A stretch of DNA of 64,000 nt from Colwellia hornerae. Its GTDB lineage: Bacteria; Pseudomonadota; Gammaproteobacteria; Enterobacterales; Alteromonadaceae. The position numbers and the translations under genes were made by a program. The notes under the pieces were generated by a model. That model worked only from the letters and a program-made list of their open reading frames with translations, did no database searches and had not been told where the DNA came from. Below are positions 8,733 to 16,754 of the stretch, piece after piece. How positions within the stretch are numbered: position 1 is the stretch's first letter; the number at the start of each line of letters is the position of its first letter. The stretch covers positions 1 to 64,000 of the forward strand of contig NZ_VOLR01000017.1 of assembly GCF_007954355.1 (NCBI RefSeq). Reading direction: 5' to 3'.

Positions 8733-9251
8733 ATGAAAACATTTATTCCCTTTTTATTAGTAACTTTATTAATATCAGCTTGTACTTCTCAACCTGACTA
8801 CCGCCCTGCAACTAAAGGGTCAACGGGCTATAGTGAGCAAAAAATTACCAGTGATAGGTATCGTGTACAATTTAAAATCATCTCTAATAGTGTCGCTGAT
8901 GCAGCTGATTATGCGCTATTAAGATCAGCAGAGCTTACTCAAAAGCAAGGTTTTGATTGGTTTGTAGTGACCAGTAAAGAAACTTTTGTCGAGTCTCAAA
9001 AAGTAGAAGTAGCCTCTTCGATAGGGTTATCGCATCAACAGCGCATTGAACGTCGTTGTGGCCTATTTAACTGTGAAACTTACCAACGGCCGAAGAATGA
9101 ACTAGGCATTGCTTTTAATAGCGGTAATAACCGTAAAGAAGTGCATAGTATTTTAGAGGTTCGTATGGGCAAGGGTATTATGCCTAATGAATCAAGTTAT
9201 AGTGCCGTCGATGTGATTGAAAACTTGTCACAAAAACTAAACAACAACTAG
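8733..9251 (+). CDS. Lipoprotein, CC0125/CC1285-like
   Basis: 172 residues with a type II signal peptide and lipobox (LLISACTSQ, Cys17). The body (YRPATKGSTGYSEQKITSDRY, later YALLRSAELTQKQGFDWFVV) resembles the small lipoproteins named CC0125/CC1285 after Caulobacter, whose function is unknown. It lies 12 bases after the anti-sigma gene, with CGAGG as ribosome binding site, so it is the third gene of the sigma operon and may take part in sensing. A terminator follows about 100 bases later. Confidence 0.72.
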   Translation: MKTFIPFLLVTLLISACTSQPDYRPATKGSTGYSEQKITSDRYRVQFKIISNSVADAADYALLRSAELTQKQGFDWFVVTSKETFVESQKVEVASSIGLSHQQRIERRCGLFNCETYQRPKNELGIAFNSGNNRKEVHSILEVRMGKGIMPNESSYSAVDVIENLSQKLNNN

Positions 9252-9350
9252 AAAAAAATCCCTGATGGCAGTAATTTTAAACACTAAGGGTAATAACATC
9301 ACTTGAGATGGTTTTAACCTGCCATACCCCAACTTATTTTAAATCAATTA

Positions 9351-9380
9351 AACCCGGTAAATTCATTTTTCCGGGTTTTT
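9351..9380 (+). terminator. Terminator of the sigma/anti-sigma/lipoprotein operon
   Basis: AACCCGG and CCGGGTT form a strong stem, with TTTTT at the end of the second arm. The rest of the gap 9252-9547 shows no ORF. Confidence 0.8.
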
Positions 9381-9547
9381 CTACAACTAAGGGGTAAATA
9401 TTCCACTACTTGTCACAGTAAATCCCATAAGTAATAATTTTTTTGCTGAGCTACTCACCCTCGGGTAATAGCAGCTGGAGTTGCAACGATAAACGCAGTG
9501 CTAATATTAAATTTAATGTGATCTGCAAAAAAATCGAATGTTAGAAT

Positions 9548-10047
9548 ATGCAACACTTTAAATTAATCGGATCAGTTATAAAATATGTTGTATTGGATAT
9601 AATTATTGTCTTGATAATTTTCTTTATTTCAAAAAATTCAAATGATAAAAAAGCCACGGTTGAAAATATAGCGATAGGTAACCAGTTCTTAGCTACAAAT
9701 AAAACCCTTGAAGATATTGTTGAAACAGCTTCTGGTTTGCAATATCAAGTATTAGAAAAAGGTGATGGATTAAAGCACCCAAGCGCCCGTTCAAAAGTGA
9801 AAGTGCATTATCATGGCTCTTTACTCGATGGCAGTGTCTTTGACAGCTCAGTTGATCGCGGTGAACCGATAGTTTTGGCTTAAACCAAGTGATATCTGGC
9901 TGAACTGAAGGCCTTCAATTAATGGTGGTGGGTGATAAATTTAAGTTTTTTATTCCAACCAGCTTAGGCTATGGCAATAAAGCTGCAGGAAAAATAACAC
10001 CCGGTTCGTTAGTTGTTTTTGACGTTATCCTACTCGAAGTTCAATAA
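9548..10047 (+). pseudogene. Decayed duplicate of the FKBP-type peptidyl-prolyl isomerase gene
   Basis: Nearly identical to the intact gene at 11440-11910, with similarity starting upstream near 9511. Three lesions are visible against that copy. The start ATG is ATA at 9578-9580. One base is lost after about 9870 (ccgatagtt against ccgattagtt). A TGG codon is now TGA at 9901-9903. An upstream ATG at 9548 still opens a 111-residue frame that ends inside the FKBP domain. The 3' part (YGNKAAGKITPGS) is readable in another frame up to the TAA at 10045. The high identity points to a fairly recent duplication. Confidence 0.88.
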
Positions 10048-10288
10048 ATCATTAAATCAAACCCATATTGCCAATGTGGGTTTGATAATCTAATCACGAG
10101 TCGATTCGTCAATACATATAAAATTTAACAACAAACAACTATTTCTTATAACTGGCATTTACCTGAAGTCAGTCAATCATACTTATTACTATAACTAAGT
10201 CAGCTTTCTCGGCTTAACATTGGAGACAAATAAATCTAAAGTGTATCTGCCCCCATTTAAGTATGTGACTGGCTTTGTATGATGACGG

Positions 10289-11008
10289 TCAATTGGCTTG
10301 TTTATATTGGGCATGTTCAACCTCTGCTACCGCTCGAAGTTTCTCTAACAAAGAATTTCGATCGTCATAGGTGAGGCCTTTTGTTGGGATTGGCTCTAAG
10401 TAATGAAGTACAACTGTTCCAGGTCGAATTCTCCATTCACCTACCGGAAGGCAATGCATAGCACCAGTAATGTACAGAGGATGAATAACAGCCTGCGATT
10501 CAATGGGCAGAACCACAGCACCTTTTTTATAAGGCATCAGTTCTCCATCAAGACTCCGCTTTCCCTCTGCCGATATCACAATTAACCCCCCATTTTTTGC
10601 GTAAAGTGCAGCCTTGTGTAGTTGCCTCTTAGATTGTCTCGGCCATTGCCGAACAATGATCCAGCCCATTAGGCTTGTAGCCCAACCTAAGAATGGAATA
10701 AGCGCGTACTCGATATTCCAAATCCCCATTAGTCGCTTATCACTCCTTGAGGATATAGCCGTTGGGACAATTAGGCTCTGTTGATTGAGGACAACTATAA
10801 CACCACCTTGTGCTAGCTGAGACTGGCCATTCTCAAATTTAACTTCGACTACGACCCCAAATATCTTCATCGTTGTGTGGCCCCAGCTACGAATAATTCG
10901 CCAACTACTGTCTAAGGAAATGGGAGCAACAATTATCGCGGCTCCTAGCATAGGGGCCATCAGACTAATCGATAATACATAGCGAATGAGTTGATTAATA
11001 ATATCCAT
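10289..11008 (-). CDS. PlsC-like acyltransferase homologue lacking the HxxxxD dyad
   Basis: 239 residues with an N-terminal membrane segment (about 8-30) and the layout of 1-acylglycerol-3-phosphate acyltransferases. The EGKRS motif (SAEGKRSLDGELMPYKKGA) and the IHPLYITGA block are present. The first catalytic motif, normally NHxxxxD, reads NQQSLIV, so both His and Asp are gone. Either the protein is catalytically dead, has another role, or this is a decaying gene; the frame is otherwise open. It lies on the opposite strand between the two FKBP copies. Confidence 0.7.
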   Translation of the reverse strand: MDIINQLIRYVLSISLMAPMLGAAIIVAPISLDSSWRIIRSWGHTTMKIFGVVVEVKFENGQSQLAQGGVIVVLNQQSLIVPTAISSRSDKRLMGIWNIEYALIPFLGWATSLMGWIIVRQWPRQSKRQLHKAALYAKNGGLIVISAEGKRSLDGELMPYKKGAVVLPIESQAVIHPLYITGAMHCLPVGEWRIRPGTVVLHYLEPIPTKGLTYDDRNSLLEKLRAVAEVEHAQYKQAN

Positions 11009-11439
11009 AATTTACCTAATGCCCCATTAAGAGGCAAATAATGGTTGGCTAAAACAGATGACGAAGGAGCAAATAGCCAACTGTTATTTGTTATCTTTCA
11101 CCGATAAAACAGTCACATTTTTTTCACCCTGCCAGAGCTTCATATTCTATTGGTGAACAGTAATTTATCCCTGAATGCATACTTGTCGCAATCTAGTATT
11201 TGATAATGTACCTGCCAAGCAAGTTATTATAGGTGGCCTAATAAGTTTTTAGTGCGGCTTAGCCATAACAATCACCAAACTTAACAAAGGTAAATTAAGT
11301 GTAGTTTAGTGATTGAAATATGCCCAAGTTATTATGGGGGGCCTAATAAGTTATTTTATCGCAGTAAACTCAATTTAATGTGACCTCAAAAAGAATCAAA
11401 TGCTAGAATGTACAATACTTTAAATTAATCGGATCAGTT
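11009..11439. other. Intergenic region with a 29-bp direct repeat
   Basis: No ORF is seen. The imperfect repeat CAAGTTATTAT..GGCCTAATAAGTT occurs at 11220-11248 and 11325-11354, and each copy could fold on itself. The last ~70 bases are the upstream part of the FKBP duplication. Confidence 0.55.
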
Positions 11440-11910
11440 ATGAAATATGTTGTATTGGTTATAATTATTGCCTTGATAATTTTCTTTATTTCAAAAAGTT
11501 CAAATGATAAAAAAGCCGCGGTTGAAAATATAGCGATAGGTAACCAGTTCTTAGCTACAAATAAAACCCTTGAAGATATTGTTGAAACAGCTTCTGGTTT
11601 GCAATATCAAGTATTAGAAAAAGGTGATGGATTAAAGCACCCAAGCGCCCGTTCAAAAGTGAAAGTGCATTATCATGGCTCTTTACTCGATGGCAGTGTC
11701 TTTGACAGCTCAGTTGATCGCGGTGAACCGATTAGTTTTGGCTTAAACCAAGTGATATCTGGCTGGACTGAAGGCCTTCAATTAATGGTGGTGGGTGATA
11801 AATTTAAGTTTTTTATTCCAGCGAGCTTAGGCTATGGCAATAAAGCTGCAGGAAAAATAACACCTGGTTCGTTACTTGTTTTTGAAGTGACACTGCTCGA
11901 CATTCAGTAA
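11440..11910 (+). CDS. FKBP-type peptidyl-prolyl cis-trans isomerase, membrane-anchored
   Basis: 156 residues. One N-terminal hydrophobic segment (VVLVIIIALIIFFIS) anchors or exports the protein. The FKBP domain fills about 50-156 (VKVHYHGSLLDGSVFDSS, ISGWTEGLQLM, PASLGYG, LVFEVTLLDIQ), and the core aromatic positions of the active pocket look intact. Such proteins speed proline isomerisation during folding, here probably in the periplasm. A decayed copy lies 1.9 kb upstream. The start is the ATG whose counterpart in the dead copy is ATA. Confidence 0.9.
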   Translation: MKYVVLVIIIALIIFFISKSSNDKKAAVENIAIGNQFLATNKTLEDIVETASGLQYQVLEKGDGLKHPSARSKVKVHYHGSLLDGSVFDSSVDRGEPISFGLNQVISGWTEGLQLMVVGDKFKFFIPASLGYGNKAAGKITPGSLLVFEVTLLDIQ

Positions 11911-11921
11911 ATATAATACCT

Positions 11922-11955
11922 AAAAAAGCAATAATAGAAATATCATTGCTTTTTT
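11922..11955 (+). terminator. Terminator of the FKBP gene
   Basis: AAAAAAGCAAT and ATTGCTTTTTT form an 11-base stem ending in a T-run, 12 bases after the stop. It may work in both directions. Confidence 0.8.
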
Positions 11956-12032
11956 ATATAGTCAAAGAATTAGGTCTTGCCAACATATAATATTCACTAT
12001 ATTGGCTATTGATAACAGCGGGTATACGGCTA

Positions 12033-12695
12033 TTAACGGTTCACCTTTGTACTGTAAACTGAATAGAACAATGCTAATAGCAAGCAAATAACTGCAGGAA
12101 TTAATAAAGCATTAAACTTAAAAATACTGAAAAAATAAGCGCCAAATACTCCACCAACAATAAATCCCGTTATTATTAGTAAAAACAATATCGCCTTTCT
12201 TTTATCAAAGAGTTCACCTCGAAGTCTTGAACCTAACATAAGACCAAGATCGGTAAATATCCCCGTTACATGTGTTGTTCGAACAACAGCGCCGCTATAG
12301 GTTGTTACTAGTGCATTTTGAAGCCCACATGCAGCCGAAGCTAAATAATGGCCAAAGAGTGAGCCCTTGGATAAAAAATACATGGATGCAAAAATAATGA
12401 TTGCCTCCAAGATAAGCAGGCGACTGTAATTACGGCCCAACTTTAACGAACCACTATTTAGAAAATAACCTGACATGGCAGAGCCTACTAAGAAACTAAG
12501 CAGAATTAACACCAAGTGAAGCGTATCTGAAAAACTTGAGTCTAAAACACCTACGCCAAGCAGTGTTGCTGTTCCAGATAAGTGTGAAATAGATTGGTGA
12601 TTAAAGCCTAAGAGTCCCACTGAGTTTATAAAGCCCGCAACCAAGGCTAAAACAAACGAACCATACTCTACCCATCGAGGTAATTTTGATATCAC
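12033..12695 (-). CDS. DUF1275 (YoaK family) membrane protein
   Basis: 220 residues with about six predicted membrane helices. The order of segments matches the DUF1275/YoaK family: GFINSVGLLGF near the start, SHLSGTATLLG, LQNALVTTYSGAVVRTTHVTGIFTDLGLMLG in the middle, and hydrophobic C-terminal helices. Function in the family is unknown; a transport role is often supposed. The start codon is GTG at 12695, with AAAGGA upstream. Confidence 0.85.
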   Translation of the reverse strand: MISKLPRWVEYGSFVLALVAGFINSVGLLGFNHQSISHLSGTATLLGVGVLDSSFSDTLHLVLILLSFLVGSAMSGYFLNSGSLKLGRNYSRLLILEAIIIFASMYFLSKGSLFGHYLASAACGLQNALVTTYSGAVVRTTHVTGIFTDLGLMLGSRLRGELFDKRKAILFLLIITGFIVGGVFGAYFFSIFKFNALLIPAVICLLLALFYSVYSTKVNR

Positions 12696-12743
12696 GATAA
12701 TCCTTTAGTCTCTCATGCCACGTTAATCGCCGATTTTAGTGAC

Positions 12744-13115
12744 TTATAGTGCTTGAGTAAGTGCGGCACTTATAGCAATTGTAAATAACAATATTAAAGC
12801 CGCAAGTCCTTTAATTACACCTTTTATACGTTTATATGAGAATTCATTATTCCTTTTATCGTAATGATCGATAATTTCAATCAACAGATATAAAGCACCT
12901 AACAAAAGAGCAGCAAAAGCAAAATATACGGCATTACCTTGAAAGGTAAATTCACCTCTTCCTAGGGGGAGATAAAGAGTGCCGCTGTAGACGCCATAAA
13001 CCCCATAACAAAGTAAAAAAATAATAAGTGTTTTTTTAGCTAACCGCTTTCGCCAAGGAATATCATTTGCAACATAGTTGTCTTTATTTTCTGACGGGTT
13101 TTTCCCACAACGCAT
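12744..13115 (-). CDS. Small membrane protein, function unknown
   Basis: 123 residues with three likely membrane helices (about 29-48, 62-83, 103-122) and a basic N-terminus. The ribosome binding site AAGGAGGT five bases before the ATG is close to ideal, so the gene is probably expressed. It lies upstream of the DUF1275 gene on the same strand with a gap of about 50 bases. No family is recognised. Confidence 0.6.
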   Translation of the reverse strand: MRCGKNPSENKDNYVANDIPWRKRLAKKTLIIFLLCYGVYGVYSGTLYLPLGRGEFTFQGNAVYFAFAALLLGALYLLIEIIDHYDKRNNEFSYKRIKGVIKGLAALILLFTIAISAALTQAL

Positions 13116-13137
13116 ACATTACCTCCTTGATAAAAGG

Positions 13138-13581
13138 TTAATTTTTCTTAACGCCTTTAAGCTCATTTAAAGCTACTTCTTCAGTAAACATAGCGAAACT
13201 ATATGCTCCAGAAATTGAAAGAGTACTTACATATGCACCGATGTTGCCTAGTTCAGCAGTAAGGCGAATAAAATACCTCTTATCCGCTTCAAATAGGTAT
13301 TTAAAACTCATCTCACCAGCCCTCCAATTAGACATGAAAGCGCCTTTTTTAACGGTGAATTTATTGTTACCTGATAATAAATTCAGTATTTTAAAACCAC
13401 CATTACTTAAATAAAATTGATTTTTACCGTTAAGTTAAATCGTTCGAGAAGCTGCACCGTCTAACATTGCCCATGGACGATAAACATAAACCCTATGACT
13501 ATCAATAGTATTAAGTTTTGAAAATTCTGGTCCATTAAAAACATCTCCAACCCCAAAAACACATGTCCATGCTTCAGACAT
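13138..13581 (-). pseudogene. DUF2846-like gene interrupted by one in-frame stop
   Basis: Reading the minus strand from the ATG at 13581 gives a frame with HRVYVYRPWAMLDGAASRTI, then a TAA at 13437-13435. The same frame then continues without a break through LNGKNQFYLSNGGFKIL and EADKRYFIRL to EEVALNELKGVKKN at 13138. This order (Y-x-YR start, NGK strand, EADKRYF, ending in LNELKG) is that of DUF2846 lipoproteins. Only the part after the stop (13335-13138) would be called as a 65-residue ORF. No clear signal peptide is seen upstream, so the 5' end may also be damaged. A sequencing error at the stop cannot be excluded. Confidence 0.65.
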
Positions 13582-13735
13582 ATAATGCCCATCTATATAG
13601 CTATTTTTAAGGATTTTATTTTGTGATTCTAAAATCGAGCATAAAAAATTTGCCCACGGCCACTATAAAGATATAACAACTTATTCGCCAGGCTTAAGCG
13701 ACATACTCTGTCAGCAAGCGATTTTATATATCTTG

Positions 13736-13773
13736 TGTTATTTATCGTTAAACAGCTTTAATGATAAATAACA
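13736..13773. other. Long AT-rich hairpin
   Basis: TGTTATTTATC and GATAAATAACA form a perfect 11-base stem with a 16-base loop, between the GDPD gene and the DUF2846-like pseudogene. There is no T-run. The rest of 13582-13850 shows no gene. Confidence 0.45.
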
Positions 13774-13850
13774 GCTATTTTCAAGTCAAAACAGCCAGTA
13801 CAAAATCCAACACTATTTATCGTTTAGTATCATAGGTAATAGTGTCTCAA

Positions 13851-14540
13851 TTATAATCTTTCTGGAAAGTTACAAAAAATGCCATCAATGTTTAATTTTT
13901 TTACTTTGGCAATGTCATCATAGTCATTAACCGTATAAACATAAACTTGTAAACCTTTTTGATGTGCATCATTAACAAAGTCCTGATTGATAAAGTCTAG
14001 GCTTAAGTTGATGGATTGAGCATTAAGTTGAACGGCACAATCAGCATAAGAGAGAGGAACGCCTTCAAGCAAAACACCAATGGGTATTTGAGGATACAAA
14101 TGTTTAAATTTATTTAATTCATGATGATCAAATGAAGAAACCATAAAATCAAGCTCAGACCAGCCCTTTTCATTTATATATTTATCGATTACCTGATACG
14201 TTGCAAATGCGGTACTTCTTCCTTTTAATTCAATATTTACTATCACGCTTTTATCAACAACATCCAACACTTCTTCAAGTGTTGGTATAAGTTCACCTTT
14301 TCCCGCATCTAGTTGTCTTAACTCAGTAAAGGTTTTATCTTCAGTATAGCCGACACCATTGGTTGTTCTGTCTACTTTATCGTCATGTATTACAACAAGT
14401 TCACCTGTTTTACATACATATACATCTAATTCTATCGCATCAACATGCAACGCTAATGCTTTTTTAAAAGATCTTATCGTGTTTTCAGGTTCATGACCCA
14501 TTGCGCCACGATGTCCTATTTTTAGTATCTTTTTATCCAA
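13851..14540 (-). CDS. Glycerophosphodiester phosphodiesterase
   Basis: 229 residues, the length of cytosolic UgpQ-type GDPD enzymes, with no signal peptide. It hydrolyses glycerophosphodiesters to glycerol-3-phosphate and an alcohol. Motifs visible: GHRG at the start with ENTIRSF, the metal pair ELDV and VIHDD, and later VNIELKG. It ends with DGIFCNFPERL. The start appears to be TTG at 14540 with GAGAAATGAA before it. It lies on the same strand as the following sulfotransferase, TonB receptor and transporter genes, but is separated from them by about 100 bases with a weak hairpin (TAGCGCT/AGCGCTA at 14599-14619). Confidence 0.88.
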   Translation of the reverse strand: MDKKILKIGHRGAMGHEPENTIRSFKKALALHVDAIELDVYVCKTGELVVIHDDKVDRTTNGVGYTEDKTFTELRQLDAGKGELIPTLEEVLDVVDKSVIVNIELKGRSTAFATYQVIDKYINEKGWSELDFMVSSFDHHELNKFKHLYPQIPIGVLLEGVPLSYADCAVQLNAQSINLSLDFINQDFVNDAHQKGLQVYVYTVNDYDDIAKVKKLNIDGIFCNFPERL

Positions 14541-14646
14541 AATTCATTTCTCTTTATTTTCTATAATAAAATAATTAACACAGCGGTATCAATACCCATA
14601 GCGCTCATTAACAAGCGCTAATCGTTAAGCATCACGAACGCAATAT

Positions 14647-16629
14647 CTAAGTACTGGGGTAGCTTTTTAATGCTTTTTTTAATGGCGCTAAGTGAGACTC
14701 ATAATTGCGCCATTGTTCAAGACCACTTTGATAAATAGGTTGTCGAACCTGCTCAGAGCTAGGTGTGCGAACAGCGCGTTTATTTGTGTGAAAATCAATA
14801 CAAGCCTGCTCAAAAGGAAGTCCACAATAGTCTAATATTCGCCTAACTTGGCTTTCCAAATCGGCAACCACATCTTCATACTGCACCCGTAAAATCTTAC
14901 CGGGTAATGCTTTGTCCCAATGGTCCATTAGCTCAACATAACTGCGATAATAATGCCCAATGTCTTCGAGATCATAGGAAAACTGCTGTCCCTCACCAAA
15001 CAATTGTTTGAAGCCGCTAAAACAACAGGACAAAGCATCGCGTCTCGCATCGATAATTTTGGCGTTAGGTAAGATCAGCTTGATAAGCGCAATATGTCGG
15101 AAGTTGTTCGGCATTTTGTCGATAAAAAACATCGCTCCTTGGCGGTGATGCCGAGTTTCTTCAATATACCGCTCACCCATTTTAGTAAGGTCATCAGCGG
15201 AAATATTGTTTAGAATACCAGGATACTTGGGATTATCTTGGGTGGCTTGTCGACCATTTAAGCGATGCGCTAGACCGATAATGTTAGCCAATTCCATCGT
15301 CCCATCAACCTGTGAGTGTGAAGAGAGGATTTGTTCTAAAAGTGTCGACCCCGCTCGAGGTAGTCCAACAATAAATATAGGATCAGGAGCAGAGCAACCA
15401 GTTTGTTTATGGCTATTGAAAAACGCCGCGTCAAAATTATTTTTCTGAAATTCGAACGATAACTCGAGGGATTTGCTGTCAAATCGGTCTTGGTCGCTCT
15501 TGAGCTTGTTACCGCGATGGTAAAAAGAGAAGGCTTCGTCAAAGAGTTCGCTGTCTTCTAAATCTTTGCCAAGAGCAAAGCAAAAATGAATTTTATCATT
15601 TATCGATGTTGTCGGGCTTGCTTCTTTATCCCGCATTTGCAGACGTTCATCAGAGGTAAACCGGTAAGTTTTTAAATTGGCCAAACTCCAGAACGCATCA
15701 CCAAAATCAGGTTTGAGATCATAGCTTTTACGGTAAGCTTGAATCGCGTCTTCAACACGCCCCATCGTTTTTAATGCATGACCAAGAGTTAAGTAGATAG
15801 CATAATTAGCTGCGCTGCTATTCAATACACTTTCAAAGGTGTTTATAGCTGCTTCAAAATCACCAGTGGCTTGTTGTGCATTGCCGAGGCCAATTTTAAA
15901 AGTTGAATTTTGCGGGTCTGAATCTAATAGAATTTTTGCTTGCTCAAGTGCCTTATTAAATTTTTGTCGTTTATGCAGAACATGAACATAATCAAGGCGG
16001 GCTCTTTTGTAATTTGGTTCAAATTCAAGGCAACTGGCTAATAAGAATTCCGCGTCGTCAAGAATTTGAAACTTTGTGCCTAACTCAGCAAGTAAGCGCA
16101 TAGCTTCGGGTTGATGAGGGTTTTCTTTGAGAAAATGACGACAGAGCCATTCTGCGCGATGTAATTGCTTTTGGTATATTAAGCTAGAAACTGAAACTAA
16201 TGCTGGTGGCAAGCTAGAGAGCCAATCAACACGTTTTTTAGCTTCCTGACGCATTGGATAGTCAGGTTGATCAGCTAGTGCGCGCCAACTCCCAAACAAA
16301 GCTGGATTTAAGGCAACCGCTTTTTCAAATGACGCTATCGCTTGGCTGGTGTTCGCCATTGCTTTATGAATATAACCTTGCTCTTGATGCGCCCTGCCAT
16401 GATCCGGTTGTTTAACAAGAATTTGATCCAGACTTGCCATAGCCTGATTATATTTTTGTTGTTTACGCTGACAGACTGCAAGACAATAAGCACCTTCAAT
16501 ATGTCCTGGCTTTTCCGCAAGCATATCTTCTAGGTTCTTGGCGGCTTGGCTTAAGTGGCCTTTTTGAATCAAAAGTTGACACTGTTTAATAACTTGGTCT
16601 GGTTGGAGGTTTTTCAATTGATTTGGCAA
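14647..16629 (-). CDS. TPR-repeat sulfotransferase family protein
   Basis: 660 residues. The N-terminal half (about 10-320) consists of tetratricopeptide repeats (LGHALKTMGRVEDAIQAYRK is a clear unit). The C-terminal part (about 395-650) is a sulfotransferase domain. Its PAPS-binding loop reads GLPRAGSTLLEQIL, followed by IDKMPNNFRHIALIKLILP and the second phosphate-binding segment DARRDALSCCFSGF. It should transfer sulfate from PAPS to an unknown acceptor. The start is a TTG at 16629 with GAG upstream; no in-frame ATG is near. It lies downstream of a TonB-dependent receptor on the same strand, with a terminator between. Confidence 0.85.
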   Translation of the reverse strand: MPNQLKNLQPDQVIKQCQLLIQKGHLSQAAKNLEDMLAEKPGHIEGAYCLAVCQRKQQKYNQAMASLDQILVKQPDHGRAHQEQGYIHKAMANTSQAIASFEKAVALNPALFGSWRALADQPDYPMRQEAKKRVDWLSSLPPALVSVSSLIYQKQLHRAEWLCRHFLKENPHQPEAMRLLAELGTKFQILDDAEFLLASCLEFEPNYKRARLDYVHVLHKRQKFNKALEQAKILLDSDPQNSTFKIGLGNAQQATGDFEAAINTFESVLNSSAANYAIYLTLGHALKTMGRVEDAIQAYRKSYDLKPDFGDAFWSLANLKTYRFTSDERLQMRDKEASPTTSINDKIHFCFALGKDLEDSELFDEAFSFYHRGNKLKSDQDRFDSKSLELSFEFQKNNFDAAFFNSHKQTGCSAPDPIFIVGLPRAGSTLLEQILSSHSQVDGTMELANIIGLAHRLNGRQATQDNPKYPGILNNISADDLTKMGERYIEETRHHRQGAMFFIDKMPNNFRHIALIKLILPNAKIIDARRDALSCCFSGFKQLFGEGQQFSYDLEDIGHYYRSYVELMDHWDKALPGKILRVQYEDVVADLESQVRRILDYCGLPFEQACIDFHTNKRAVRTPSSEQVRQPIYQSGLEQWRNYESHLAPLKKALKSYPST

Positions 16630-16682
16630 AATAATGTCTCGGTAAATATCAAAATACAGTTGATATTGTCTATAAATATCCA

Positions 16683-16717
16683 GAAAAAAATGGGTCGACG
16701 TTATTAAACGCCGACCC
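16683..16717 (-). terminator. Terminator of the TonB-dependent receptor gene
   Basis: On the minus strand GGGTCG.CGTT and AACG.CGACCC pair around TAAT, followed by ATTTTTTT. Confidence 0.85.
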
Positions 16718-16754
16718 TATCTTATCTTAAAACACTTTAAAATAATCTAAAATG

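Noticed and set aside
13138-13335. Independent 65-residue gene
   Set aside because: The upstream sequence continues the same protein family in the same frame across a single stop, so it is better read as the tail of a broken DUF2846-like gene.
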